From Bacteroidota bacterium (GTDB lineage: Bacteria; Bacteroidota; Ignavibacteria; Ignavibacteriales; Melioribacteraceae), in contig JAEWUC010000002.1 in the NCBI GenBank assembly GCA_023397505.1, positions 1-64,000 of the forward strand: 64,000 nt of DNA, read 5' to 3'. Made by a program: the position numbers and the translations under genes. How positions within the stretch are numbered: position 1 is the first letter of the stretch; the number at the start of each line of letters is the position of its first letter. Below are positions 1 to 9,670 of this stretch, piece after piece. Below the pieces are notes generated by a model. It searched no databases. It worked only from the letters and a program-made list of their open reading frames with translations, and was not told the origin of the DNA.

Positions 1-252
1 CCATTCAACCCATCGACAATAATCCGTTATGGTATACCAGCAGGGGACGCATATAATGTGTCTGGGGCAGATGTAACACTAAAGGTATTTGATATTCTTG
101 GCAACGAAATAACCACACTTGTCGATGCCCAACAAACGCCGGGTTATTATGAAGTAAGATGGAATGCTATTAACAATGCTTCGGGAATTTATTTCTACGT
201 TTTACAAGCAGGTAAGTTTAGAGAAATCCGGAAAATGTTATTGGTTAAATAA
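1..252 (+). CDS. C-terminal end of a T9SS-secreted protein (5' end outside window)
   Basis: The frame is open from base 1 and ends at a TAA at 250-252. The 83 visible residues are a type A T9SS C-terminal sorting domain: PFNPSTIIRYGIP, then LKVFDILGNEI, GYYEVRWNA, SGIYFYVL and a final KMLLVK. In this family the domain directs export through the outer membrane and is removed at the surface. Only this domain is visible, so the cargo function is unknown. The DNA closely resembles the same domain of the gene ending at 7685; the first 29 bases are identical to 7428-7456. A GTG at 58 could start a 64-residue ORF, but the reading frame continues upstream into the motif, so that start is not believed. 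Confidence 0.9.
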   Translation, partial: PFNPSTIIRYGIPAGDAYNVSGADVTLKVFDILGNEITTLVDAQQTPGYYEVRWNAINNASGIYFYVLQAGKFREIRKMLLVK

Positions 253-448
253 GAAAGAATTTTTAATAGTGAACCCTTTCTCTAACACGATCGGTATTCT
301 AAAGAAACCGGGAAAAATGATGGAATTATCAAAATAAGTTGCTATAGGATACAATTTGACTGTATACTCTGTATTATTTTAAATTTATTCAGTTAATTTT
401 GATAAATCTTATTTTGAATAAATTTATATAATCATTCAGCGATATAGA

Positions 449-2515
449 GTGTCAAGAGAAAGGGCGATTTTTAAAAATACCATATTATTACTCCTGTTTC
501 TTATTTTGTCTTGTGCTTGGAGTAAATCTATTACTTATGCTCAAAATGTTAAAAACGGAGTAATGGATTTGCGGAATTGGAATTTTGAAACACAGGGTGC
601 GTGCGAATTAGAAGGCGAATGGGAGTATTATCCCAATGAATTTTATACTCCGGAAAATTTCGTTTCTCATAACTCAAGTCTAGCAGAAAAAATTCCGTCA
701 CCATATTATGAGATAATACCACAAGGTTATTTAATTAAAATAATTAAAAAAAACAGTAAGGAATTAGCACGCTATGGAACCCTGCGATGCAAAATTATTC
801 TGAGTAAGACTATTAAATCAAATGATAATAAAATGTTTGCTTTAAGAGTTCCCGGAATTATTTCTGCATACAAATAATGGATTGATACAACCCAGGTTGT
901 TCAAATTGGAATACCAAAAACAAATACTACCGGGCAGGATTCTAAAATTGAACCTACTATAATACCTTTTATTCCGGCTGGTGATACAATAACAATTACA
1001 ATCAATGTATCCAGTTGTTTTGGCGCGGGTTATATAATCCTTGAACCGTTTCTATTAGGCCGGCACAAAGAAGTAATTGAAAAAAAAGCATTGGAAGATT
1101 TTAGCTATCAAGGTGGTGCAATTTTTTCATTTACGTTGGGAATATATTTCCTATTCTTGGTTTTTGTTAATCAAGAAAGAAAAATCAATCTGCTTTTTAC
1201 ACTGAATTGCTTTGTCACTGGGATAAGATTCCTAATTGATAAAAAATTTATTATAACAACATTTTTCCCCGACATAGATGTTATCTCAATATTAAAATTA
1301 CTTGCTCTGTGTCTTAACCTCTTTCCGATACTGATGTGGACGGCATATTATTTTTTCCCGAAAGACATGCCGAAAAAGGTAGTTTGGATTATTACCTTAA
1401 TTTACATTTTATACTCAATATTAATAATTTTTGCTTCACCACATCTTTATATATTTATTATACCTGTTATTCTAATTTTTTCAGTAGCTGTAATAGGCTT
1501 CATTATTATTGCATGTGCTATAGCTTATTACAAGAAACGAGAATCTTCTGCAATTCTCTTTTACGGGATGATATTTGCTTTGGTCACATATTCTTATAAT
1601 ATGTTCTCGAACCAGTTTTACTTTCCTATAGGGGTTTTTTTATTACTTATGCTTCAGGCGACGGCTATTACTCTGAGGTTCGTGCATTCAAATAAAAAGG
1701 TAATAAAACTCTCTTCTGATTTGAAAATTATAAATGAAAATCTAGAACAACTAGTAAATAACAGAACGGAAGAATTAAACAAAGCAAATGACACTCTAAA
1801 AAAAATGAATTTTTCCAAAGACCGTTTTATATCAATTCTTTCGCACGATTTACGAAATCCTCTTTTTAATATTATCGGACTTTCACGAAAGTTAGTAAGC
1901 AGTACTGAATCGGAAAATATGGAAAAAATAAAACGATATAGCGGCATAATTAATGAATCGGCCGTTATTAGTTATAATTTAACAGAGACTCTTTTAGATT
2001 GGTCGCTATTAAAAACAGGATCAAAACAAATTAATACGCAAAAAATTATTTTCAAAGATATTGTTGAAGAAGTATTTGGTTTATTAAGAACTCAATCGAA
2101 TGAAAAAAATATAACACTCATTAATAATATTGATGCGGATTACGAAATACATGCTGATATTAGAATGACAACATATATTCTGCGCAACTTAATAACCAAT
2201 GGTATAAAGTATACGAACAGCGGCGGTTATGTAAGCATTTCGGCTAAACGTAAATTCTTCGATTTGAATCAAAAGGATTTTCTTGAAGTTTGTGTTACCG
2301 ATAATGGAATTGGAATTTCTCCCGACAAAATGAAACAGCTTTTTCATATCGATCAAAAGGTATACAGACCGGGTACTAATGATGAACCCGGCACAGGCTA
2401 TGGATTAATCCTTACAAAGGAATTTGTAGAGATTAACGGCGGCACTATTAACATTGAGAGTGAAGTTGAAAAAGGGACGACAGTTTCTTTCACTCTTCCA
2501 TTGTTGAAGGATTGA
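449..2515 (+). pseudogene. 7TMR-DISM hybrid-type sensor histidine kinase interrupted by one in-frame TAA
   Basis: One reading frame runs from a GTG at 449 to TGA at 2513-2515, broken only by TAA at 875-877. The first part (142 codons) has a signal peptide and the start of a periplasmic DISMED2-like domain. After the stop the frame continues with the rest of that domain (WIDTTQVVQIGIP), a block of seven hydrophobic segments (about 1115-1690), a coiled coil, and a kinase core: H-box SHDLRNP with His codon 1844-1846, N-box NLITNGIKYT, DNGIGIS and GTGYGL. The family usually has a Leu in the YK-x-W context, so TTA to TAA is a plausible single change. A separate start (TTG 1091) could still give a membrane kinase without the sensor domain. 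It lies immediately upstream of the response regulator gene. A sequencing error is the main alternative. Confidence 0.8.
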
Positions 2516-2523
2516 AAAAAACT

Positions 2524-3420
2524 ATGGATAACGCGACAATTTTAATTATTGACGATGATACAGGTTCTTTGGAACTTCTTTCTTCGGCAATTGAAGAATG
2601 CGGTTACAATGTGATTACTGCTAAACAGCCATTAATAGGAATAAAGAAAGCGGCGGATATTCTTCCCGAGCTTATTATTCTGGATTGGTATATGCCGGAT
2701 ATGGATGGACTGCAGGTATTGAAGGAATTGAAAAATCAAAAAACTACAAGAGAAATTCCTGTTGTTATGGCTACAGGAATTAATACCGAAAGTGTGTATC
2801 TGAAACTTGCCTTAGATGCCGGCGCGGTGGACTTTATTCGTAAACCTTTCGATGAAGTTGAACTTATTGCGCGTGTTAAAGCAGCACTAAGACTTGTGAA
2901 TTATTATGAGCAAAACCGCGAACAATTAAAGACTATTCACAAGCAGGAAAAAAAGATTATTAAACAAAAAAATGAAGAATATAAAAAAGAGCTGGAATTC
3001 AAAAAGCAGGAGCTAATAAATAAAGCGTTGCAGCTTGTTCAAATGATGGATAGTACTACTGGTATGATTAATAAATTAAAAAAGTTGAATCTCGGATTGA
3101 ATGAACATGATACGGCAAAGATAAATAGTGTAATAAAAGAGTTTCTCCCGGATTCGTTTGAAAAAAAATGGACCGAGTTTGAAAAACACTTTGAGGAAGT
3201 CCATACGGATTTTTATAAAAAACTTTTAAAAGATTTTCCCGCACTATCGCCTAATGAAAGAAAACTCTGTGTTTATTTTAAGATGGACATGGAGAATAAA
3301 GATATAGCCGCTTTAACGTTTTCAGGCTATCATGCTATACGGAAAGCCCGTATTCGGCTTAAAAAGAAATTAGGACTTACTGCACTGGATAGTCTCGAAG
3401 AATTTTTAAATAGTTATTAA
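2524..3420 (+). CDS. Response regulator with receiver domain and C-terminal HTH
   Basis: 298 residues from ATG 2524. A TTG at 2512 overlapping the kinase stop would add four residues, but ATG followed by NATILIIDDD fits the usual receiver start. The receiver domain (about 1-120) has the acidic pair DD, the phospho-acceptor Asp54 in ILDWYMPDMDG and the conserved Lys in IRKPF. A long Lys/Glu-rich coiled coil (about 130-170) follows, then a C-terminal LuxR-like helix-turn-helix region (LSPNERKLCVYFKM through ARIRLKKKLGL). It should act as a cytoplasmic transcription factor phosphorylated by the adjacent kinase. Because that kinase gene is interrupted, the pair may be non-functional or the regulator may take phosphate from another kinase. 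The target genes cannot be read from the sequence; the secreted repeat protein downstream is a candidate. Confidence 0.88.
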   Translation: MDNATILIIDDDTGSLELLSSAIEECGYNVITAKQPLIGIKKAADILPELIILDWYMPDMDGLQVLKELKNQKTTREIPVVMATGINTESVYLKLALDAGAVDFIRKPFDEVELIARVKAALRLVNYYEQNREQLKTIHKQEKKIIKQKNEEYKKELEFKKQELINKALQLVQMMDSTTGMINKLKKLNLGLNEHDTAKINSVIKEFLPDSFEKKWTEFEKHFEEVHTDFYKKLLKDFPALSPNERKLCVYFKMDMENKDIAALTFSGYHAIRKARIRLKKKLGLTALDSLEEFLNSY

Positions 3421-3908
3421 AAAAATCATTCACCGTTTTTAACTATTCAATAACCCAACAGCGGCGACTTAATATTTGCATATTTACAAGCAGACTACTA
3501 ACTAATCACAAACAATTTCCATCATCTATTCATTATAACGTCCAATCTACATCACACAAGTATATATGTCTCAATTTGTCTCAGTGACAATCAATTAGCA
3601 TGTGATATATTTATATAAAAAAGGTTAAAAAGTTTCCGATGAATAATTCAAACAACGTCAATACAAATAGATTAAAAACCGCTCTCAAAAAGCTGGTTGA
3701 AAAATTACAAAAGTTCAATTATAAAAAAAGTATCAATAGAAAAATTAGATAAGTCTGAGGGTTGCAAAAATCTTTTTCTTATTGTACGAAATATGAAATT
3801 GTAATATGTATACTGTCACAATTAAGAAAAAAATATTATTAAAAATCTTTCCTTTTCTGAGCGAATGCCAATTTGCAAATTGAAACAAATGACATATAAG
3901 GGTAAAAA
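3421..3908. other. AT-rich spacer with one doubtful 37-codon ORF
   Basis: There is no RNA gene or clear terminator here. A short ORF at 3639-3752 (+) starts with ATG after an AAGG and encodes a Lys/Asn-rich 37-residue peptide beginning MNNSNNVNTNRLK. It resembles nothing I recognise and may be chance in AT-rich DNA. Confidence 0.3.
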
Positions 3909-6900
3909 ATGAAAAGTGTATCATGGCGGGGAGTATCTTTACTTTTAGAATCGTTGATTATCTGTTTAGCATTTAGTCTTTCTATAAATGCTCAGAATGC
4001 AAATCATCATCGAAAAAGTGAATTAAAAGAAGTCTTAAATCCCGATGGATCAATTAAATCCGGCATAACCGGTTCTTTTAAAACAAAAGAATATGAACTG
4101 GAACTTGATAAAGGAGGGAATCCTATATTTCGAAAATCCTCACTTAACAAAACACAGTCGATTGTAGAATGGAATAGTTTGGGAAATGGCAGAACTGGGG
4201 TAACGAATTTCGACGGAAGCCCGGGAGGGATATATACTGTGGCAATCAATTCCGTAGGCGACATTTATGTTGGAGGTTGGTTTAGATTAGCTGGGGATAT
4301 GATAGTTAATAATATTGTTAAATGGGATTTAAGCGAGGGTAGGTGGGCGGCTCTGCCATGCGGAACCACAAATGGTGTAAACGGCTATGTTGAATCAATT
4401 GCGATAAAGGGAACGGATGTTTATGTGGCTGGAAGATTTTTGCGTCTTGCTGATGAAACACAAGTTAACTACATAGCAAAATTTAACGAGACCACAAACA
4501 CTTGGTCGCCATTGACTGATGATGACGGCGGCTTTAGTGGCGTTAATGATGATTTTATGCCAAATGTTTATCCTGGAATTTTTGATATAGGGTTTATCGG
4601 TGATATACTTTATGTGGGAGGTGATTTTCTAAAATTAGGCGACGGAACTACACCCGCATTGCGCGCTGCTAAGTGGGATGGTACAGATTGGTATCCTTTA
4701 ACATCAGCGGGTGGGATAACTGGGGTAGGAAACGCCGATATGTTTACTCAAGATTTTGTAGACGCAATAGAAGTGGGCGGCGATAAAGTATATATCGGCG
4801 GCAGTTTTACTACACTTAGTGACGGAACTACTGCTGCAAATAATATAGCAATATGGGACGAAACAAATGATACATGGTCATCATTAACACATAACGGTAT
4901 CAATGGAATTGATGGTGAGGTATATGATATTGCTGTAAGCGGAACAACAATATACGTTGGGGGAGAGTTTGCAACACTAGGAGATGGCTCAACAACTGCA
5001 AATAATATTGCTAAATGGGATGATGGGGCAGGTTGGTCTGCATTAATAAGCGGTTCATCCTATGGAGTTGATGATGCAGTATGCTCAATTGTTATTGATG
5101 GTACGGATGTATATATCAGTGGTTCATTCACTCAACTTGACGATAACTCCGCTCCATACAATTGTATAGCTAAATGGAACGGTACTTCGTGGTCGCAAGT
5201 ATCAAGTATAATTAATGGTGTTGAGGAACCTGTTGTATATGCTCTAGCTAAAAACGGTGATAATCTTTATGTCTGCGGAATTTATATGTATCTAGGTGAT
5301 TTATCTACGACTGCGTACAGTATATCTAAGTGCAATCTGTCTTCGGGTGCATGGAGTACTTTTGGAAGCGGGGATAATGGAGTTGATAATGCAGTAAGAG
5401 CAGTTGTGATAAACGGAAATTACGTATACGCCGGCGGATATTTCACAACTATTAATGGTGGTTTACCTGCAAAATATGTCGCGAGATGGAACTATGTAAC
5501 TAAACAATGGTCTGTTATATCTTCTCCAACTACTGGTATTGATATAAGTTCTTCCAATCAAGTTTTTGCAATGGCAGTCGGCGGAAACTATTTATATGTA
5601 GCCGGAATATTTAGTTCGATTAATAATGGAACTACTGCAAACAATATCGCTAGATATAATTTACAAGACGGCACATGGTCGGTTTTATCGGATGGAACCA
5701 ATTCTGGAGTGAATGGAAAAATTGCCACAATTACAGTTGATGGAAACGATGTATATATCGGCGGAGAATTTACTGCGCTATCAGGTGGTTCTGCTGCAAA
5801 TTATGTGGCAAAATGGAATGAAGGAACCGGCTGGTCAGCTATTACAGATGGGGTAACTAATGGCACAAGTGGTAGAGTATTATCTTCTGCTGTTAATGGA
5901 GATATTATTTACTTAGGAGGTTATTTCAATAACCTAATTTGTTGGAACAAAACATCAAATACATGGTCGTCCTTAACTGATGCGGATTTAATACCGAATA
6001 GGATTAGGGCAATTACAATAAATGGAAGCGACATTTATATTGCGTGTGATAATTTTAACGCCACTGTTGCTAAATGGGATTCAGAAAATGGATGGACAGT
6101 GTTAAACGTGGATTCAAAAGAACCGCAGCCGCCAATTTATAGTCTTTGCTTTTATGGCAATGATCTTTATGTAGGAGGCGGATTTACCCAAACATATGAA
6201 CCTACATCAGCCCAGGGTATCATGAAATATAATATCTCTTCTGGCTGGGAAACCCTTACAACCGAAGGTTCATCTTCAACCGGTGTAAATAATTGTATAT
6301 ATACTTTTGCAGTAAATGGAACTGAAGGTAAAATATATATTGGCGGTTATTTTACAACTGCCGGAGGGAAAGCAGCTGTTAACATTGCATACTTTATGGA
6401 TACCAGCAATCAACCCCCGGATGATCCGGTTGATCCAACCCCGTTTGTTGTAACCAATACCGGCGGAAGTGTAAAAGAAGGAGGATTTTTTATCTTCAAC
6501 GATCTCATTCTTAATTCTAATGACAACGACGGCCCTTCTTATTCAATAACATATGTTATTCAAAATGATCCAAATCATGGACAGTTAATTAATGGAACAG
6601 CATCAAGTGTATCTTCACGTTTTACTTTTACCCAAAACGATATAGCAAATGGCAAGGTTAAATATGTACATAACGGTGATGAATCATCGACAGATAATTT
6701 TAGCTTTACACTTGTTGACAGTGACGGTAATGTATCGCCGGTTTATACATTTAACATAATAGTTACTGGAGTCAATGATCCACATTACTTAACCGGTTTA
6801 CCAAAAATAGAATTTCCCGAGGATGTACCCTATCTAATGCCGATCGATGTTTTGTACAAATACCTTTACGATCCCGATGATAACAATACCTCGCTCAACA

Positions 6901-7685
6901 TTGAATTATTTTCATTAAGTGATTCTCTTTTATGCCAAGCTTCTGGTGATACAGCATGGGTTTTTTGCGGAAAGGAAAATATGTTTGGTAAATTCAAAAC
7001 AAGAGTATCTATAAGCGACGGAGAGTATGAAGTAGATACAACATTTTATGTAACAGTTGTCCCAATTAATGATATTCCGGTTATTACGGGTATCCCTGAC
7101 AAAATAGAATTTATAGTAACCGGTTCAGGTTCAATTCATTTGAATGGTTGTGCAACAGATGTAGAAACACCGGATTCGCTCCTTACTTATTCATTCATTT
7201 GCGAACCGGATTCGATAAACTTTCATTATAATCCCAAAACATGTCTTGTAACATTAACATCAAAAAATGGATTTATTGGTAATGCCTCTCTATGTATACA
7301 TATAGAAGATACAGACAACGGTGTATGTGATAAGACAATAAATATTACCGTTAAAGATGACCCTACAGGAGTGAAACAAATTACGGGTATACCAGAAGAA
7401 TACAGGTTATATCAGAATTATCCAAATCCATTCAACCCATCGACAATAATCCGTTACGGAATACCTGTAGGGGACGTATATAATGTGTCCCGGAATGTAT
7501 TGTTAAAAGTTTACGACATTCTTGGTAACGAAGTAGTAACATTAGTCGATGGACAACAAACGCCTGGTTATTATGAAGTAAAATGGAATGCATCAAATTT
7601 ATCCTCCGGGATATATTTCTATATTATTAGTGTAAACGGTGGAAAAACATACATGGAAGTTAGAAAGATGTTACTTATAAAATAA
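3909..7685 (+). CDS. Large secreted repeat (propeller-like) protein with cadherin-like domains and T9SS sorting domain
   Basis: 1258 residues from ATG 3909, with GGG about 7 bases upstream. A signal peptide (about 1-28, ending SINAQ) leads into at least twelve imperfect repeats of 50-60 residues (about 75-835) built on VYVGGxFT, NNIAKWD and WSxL, typical of surface beta-propeller-like proteins. Then come a CSPG/cadherin-like domain (from VVTNTGGSVKEGG, about 845), two Ig/cadherin-like domains, and a C-terminal T9SS type A domain from LYQNYPNPFNP to KMLLIK. The roughly 400-residue tail matches the domain order of the giant protein at 11193. No catalytic motif was seen. It is probably exported across both membranes and displayed on the surface or released; adhesion or ligand binding is inference. 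Confidence 0.9.
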   Translation: MKSVSWRGVSLLLESLIICLAFSLSINAQNANHHRKSELKEVLNPDGSIKSGITGSFKTKEYELELDKGGNPIFRKSSLNKTQSIVEWNSLGNGRTGVTNFDGSPGGIYTVAINSVGDIYVGGWFRLAGDMIVNNIVKWDLSEGRWAALPCGTTNGVNGYVESIAIKGTDVYVAGRFLRLADETQVNYIAKFNETTNTWSPLTDDDGGFSGVNDDFMPNVYPGIFDIGFIGDILYVGGDFLKLGDGTTPALRAAKWDGTDWYPLTSAGGITGVGNADMFTQDFVDAIEVGGDKVYIGGSFTTLSDGTTAANNIAIWDETNDTWSSLTHNGINGIDGEVYDIAVSGTTIYVGGEFATLGDGSTTANNIAKWDDGAGWSALISGSSYGVDDAVCSIVIDGTDVYISGSFTQLDDNSAPYNCIAKWNGTSWSQVSSIINGVEEPVVYALAKNGDNLYVCGIYMYLGDLSTTAYSISKCNLSSGAWSTFGSGDNGVDNAVRAVVINGNYVYAGGYFTTINGGLPAKYVARWNYVTKQWSVISSPTTGIDISSSNQVFAMAVGGNYLYVAGIFSSINNGTTANNIARYNLQDGTWSVLSDGTNSGVNGKIATITVDGNDVYIGGEFTALSGGSAANYVAKWNEGTGWSAITDGVTNGTSGRVLSSAVNGDIIYLGGYFNNLICWNKTSNTWSSLTDADLIPNRIRAITINGSDIYIACDNFNATVAKWDSENGWTVLNVDSKEPQPPIYSLCFYGNDLYVGGGFTQTYEPTSAQGIMKYNISSGWETLTTEGSSSTGVNNCIYTFAVNGTEGKIYIGGYFTTAGGKAAVNIAYFMDTSNQPPDDPVDPTPFVVTNTGGSVKEGGFFIFNDLILNSNDNDGPSYSITYVIQNDPNHGQLINGTASSVSSRFTFTQNDIANGKVKYVHNGDESSTDNFSFTLVDSDGNVSPVYTFNIIVTGVNDPHYLTGLPKIEFPEDVPYLMPIDVLYKYLYDPDDNNTSLNIELFSLSDSLLCQASGDTAWVFCGKENMFGKFKTRVSISDGEYEVDTTFYVTVVPINDIPVITGIPDKIEFIVTGSGSIHLNGCATDVETPDSLLTYSFICEPDSINFHYNPKTCLVTLTSKNGFIGNASLCIHIEDTDNGVCDKTINITVKDDPTGVKQITGIPEEYRLYQNYPNPFNPSTIIRYGIPVGDVYNVSRNVLLKVYDILGNEVVTLVDGQQTPGYYEVKWNASNLSSGIYFYIISVNGGKTYMEVRKMLLIK

Positions 7686-7695
7686 TATTACAGTC

Positions 7696-7716
7696 GGACA
7701 GATCATTGATCTGTCC
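7696..7716. terminator. 9-bp inverted repeat between convergent genes
   Basis: GGACAGATC (7696-7704) pairs perfectly with GATCTGTCC (7708-7716) around a 3-base loop. It sits just after the secreted repeat gene and before the end of the convergent GNAT gene. No long T-tract follows, so intrinsic terminator activity is uncertain. Confidence 0.4.
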
Positions 7717-7771
7717 AACTGAATTATTCCATACGAAAAGCAAGATTAAGATCAAGATATTAATTATTGAG

Positions 7772-8248
7772 TTACGAAACTTTGCGCGGAATGTATTTCA
7801 TCGAATACCTTATTTCATCTTGACCATAAATTTCAAATCCAAGTTTGCAGTATAAATTAAAAGCCGGATTTACCCTGTCAACTTCAAGATAAACCGGCTT
7901 GTTTTTTAAATCCGCTTCTGCAAGAATATCTTTAATAATTTTTGTACCAATTCCATTGCCATGAAAAGCAGGCAGCAAAGAGATATTAATAATCCTTATA
8001 CCGGAATCTTTAACATCTAATTGTAACCTGCCCGCTTTTTCATTATTTGCCGAAATTACATAATCTTCGACGTTTGGATATTCATTTTTAATCATCTGTT
8101 TATAAGCATTATACTGCATCGACACTAATTGATTCTTCATCGGTTCAGGCCAAGCGTATAGATTTAATTCTGCAATTTTTATCTCGCCAAAAAGCCGGAA
8201 TAAAAATTCATCATCGCTCTCATTTTTTTTCTTAAGCTGAATATCCAT
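7772..8248 (-). CDS. GNAT-family N-acetyltransferase
   Basis: 158 residues. The C-terminal half shows GNAT hallmarks: a beta-strand ending RIINISLLPAFHG, the acetyl-CoA pyrophosphate loop GNGIGTKIIKDIL, then PVYLEVDRVNPAFNLYCKLGFEIYG (beta-bulge and final helix). The enzyme would transfer an acetyl group from acetyl-CoA to an amine; the substrate cannot be inferred. The start is ATG 8248 with AGGAA upstream. It follows the third collar-domain gene by 12 bases on the same strand, so it is probably the last gene of that operon. Confidence 0.85.
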   Translation of the reverse strand: MDIQLKKKNESDDEFLFRLFGEIKIAELNLYAWPEPMKNQLVSMQYNAYKQMIKNEYPNVEDYVISANNEKAGRLQLDVKDSGIRIINISLLPAFHGNGIGTKIIKDILAEADLKNKPVYLEVDRVNPAFNLYCKLGFEIYGQDEIRYSMKYIPRKVS

Positions 8249-8260
8249 CTGTAAAAATTC

Positions 8261-8788
8261 CTAAGGTCTAATTGGGTAATAACCATATAAGCAAATAATC
8301 ATATGAGTACACAGCCACGGAGGCATATTTTCATGAGGCGTATCCTGTCCCGCTGGAGCTAACATGCTCTGGTTCATCATCGCTGTTGCACCGGTAGCCG
8401 GAGCAAAATTGTTCCCTGAGGACTTTTTTGAATAATAATTATTAACAGGTGTATTTTTATAAATTGGCGGAGTGGGATTAGTATCACAATTAACAGCATG
8501 ATTATGTGAGGGCATATTAATCGGAGTTAATTTTATAGTTTCATAACCGCCTGTTTCTCCCTGATGCCTGTATGAAGTCCCGGAACTTTGTCCAACGCCG
8601 AGCGGCATTCTTCCGCGGAAATCTGGAAGGTTGAAATAATTTTTCCCGTCGCCGCCGTATATGGTTCCGATAAGCGAATATAAAGGTGTGTACTGTACTA
8701 TTGGAAGCTGCTGTCCTTCGCAAAAAGCCCAATTCATAGGTGGGTAAATACCCGCAAAATATTTGACCTCGCCAATAAATCCATCCAT
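8261..8788 (-). CDS. Phage tail-collar domain protein (MdpB/microcystin-dependent-protein type), paralogue 3
   Basis: 175 residues beginning MDGFIGEVKYFAG, preceded by GGAG seven bases upstream. The tail-collar fold is marked by NWAFCEGQQLPI, YGGDGKNYFNLPDFRGRMPLG, NMPSHNH and a C-terminal NMPPW. The family includes phage short tail-fibre collars and small standalone bacterial proteins once annotated as microcystin dependent. Two close paralogues lie upstream on the same strand and no head, sheath or baseplate gene is near. The cellular role is unknown. Confidence 0.88.
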   Translation of the reverse strand: MDGFIGEVKYFAGIYPPMNWAFCEGQQLPIVQYTPLYSLIGTIYGGDGKNYFNLPDFRGRMPLGVGQSSGTSYRHQGETGGYETIKLTPINMPSHNHAVNCDTNPTPPIYKNTPVNNYYSKKSSGNNFAPATGATAMMNQSMLAPAGQDTPHENMPPWLCTHMIICLYGYYPIRP

Positions 8789-8968
8789 AATTTTCTCCTA
8801 TATTTTATAAGAAATTTTAGTTAATCAATTTTTCTATGATATACTGTAGTTGTCGATCCTGATTTGTCAACCTCAACTTAATTAAATTCATTGTATCATT
8901 ACCCAACTTCTCTATATTCCAGAATTTTATTAACTGTCTTAATTTTTATCAGGATTCGTTTTTCCTCA

Positions 8969-9487
8969 TCAGCTTCTTGGAGGCCACATGCCGTTATAAT
9001 TAATAATATAGTTGATACATGTCCAGGGAGGCATATTTTGATGAGGTGTATTGCTTCCTGTTTTTGCAATCATATTTGAATTCATATCGGCAGTACCGGT
9101 TTGAATAGAACTGTAAGCCGTACCATCTGAAGTTAATGAAGGTACATTCCCAACCGGTGTGTTTGCCGCCGTGCCGGCAGTATTACATATTACACTATGA
9201 GTGTGTTGGGGCATGTTAGCTGATGTTAATGTTACACCTTCAGCGCCGCCTGACTGACCGGCGGAACGCGGTGTTAAATTGGCTCCGTTGCCGGCGCTAA
9301 TCGGTACGCGTCCGCGTAAATCGGGCAAATTAAAATTACTTATCCCGTCTCCGCCGTAAGTTAGGCCGATTATTGCATATAATGAGTTATACTGCGTTAT
9401 AGCAAGCGTTTGGCCCTGGCAGAAAAGCCAGTTCTTTGGCGCATAGGGACCGGCAAACATTTTTACTTCACCTATATAACCATCCAT
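8969..9487 (-). CDS. Phage tail-collar domain protein, paralogue 2
   Basis: 172 residues beginning MDGYIGEVKMFAG with GGAG at the same spacing as its neighbours. It carries NWLFCQGQTLAI, YGGDGISNFNLPDLRGRVPI, NMPQHTHSV and ends NMPPWTCINYIINYNG. The variable segment between the two conserved blocks is rich in Thr, Asn and Ala, as in receptor-binding or surface-display variants of this family. It is separated from paralogue 3 by 180 bases without an evident gene and from paralogue 1 by 183 bases. No signal peptide was seen. Confidence 0.88.
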   Translation of the reverse strand: MDGYIGEVKMFAGPYAPKNWLFCQGQTLAITQYNSLYAIIGLTYGGDGISNFNLPDLRGRVPISAGNGANLTPRSAGQSGGAEGVTLTSANMPQHTHSVICNTAGTAANTPVGNVPSLTSDGTAYSSIQTGTADMNSNMIAKTGSNTPHQNMPPWTCINYIINYNGMWPPRS

Positions 9488-9670
9488 AATTTACTCCGTT
9501 TAATTTTATTGAATCTGGTGTTTACTTAATATGGCAACAAAAAATTTTTCGTTAATAATCTTTTTAATGTTACTATAGAATTGTTAATCACGATTATTTC
9601 CTGAAATTTTTCTTTTACTTTATTTCCCGAATGTAAATCGGGATTCAACATTTTGAATCCCCATAATTTA

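Noticed and set aside
449..2515. Two independent genes (142-codon secreted protein and 474-codon kinase)
   Set aside because: Both parts are in the same frame with no frameshift, and the 70 codons between the stop and the next start continue the same periplasmic domain.
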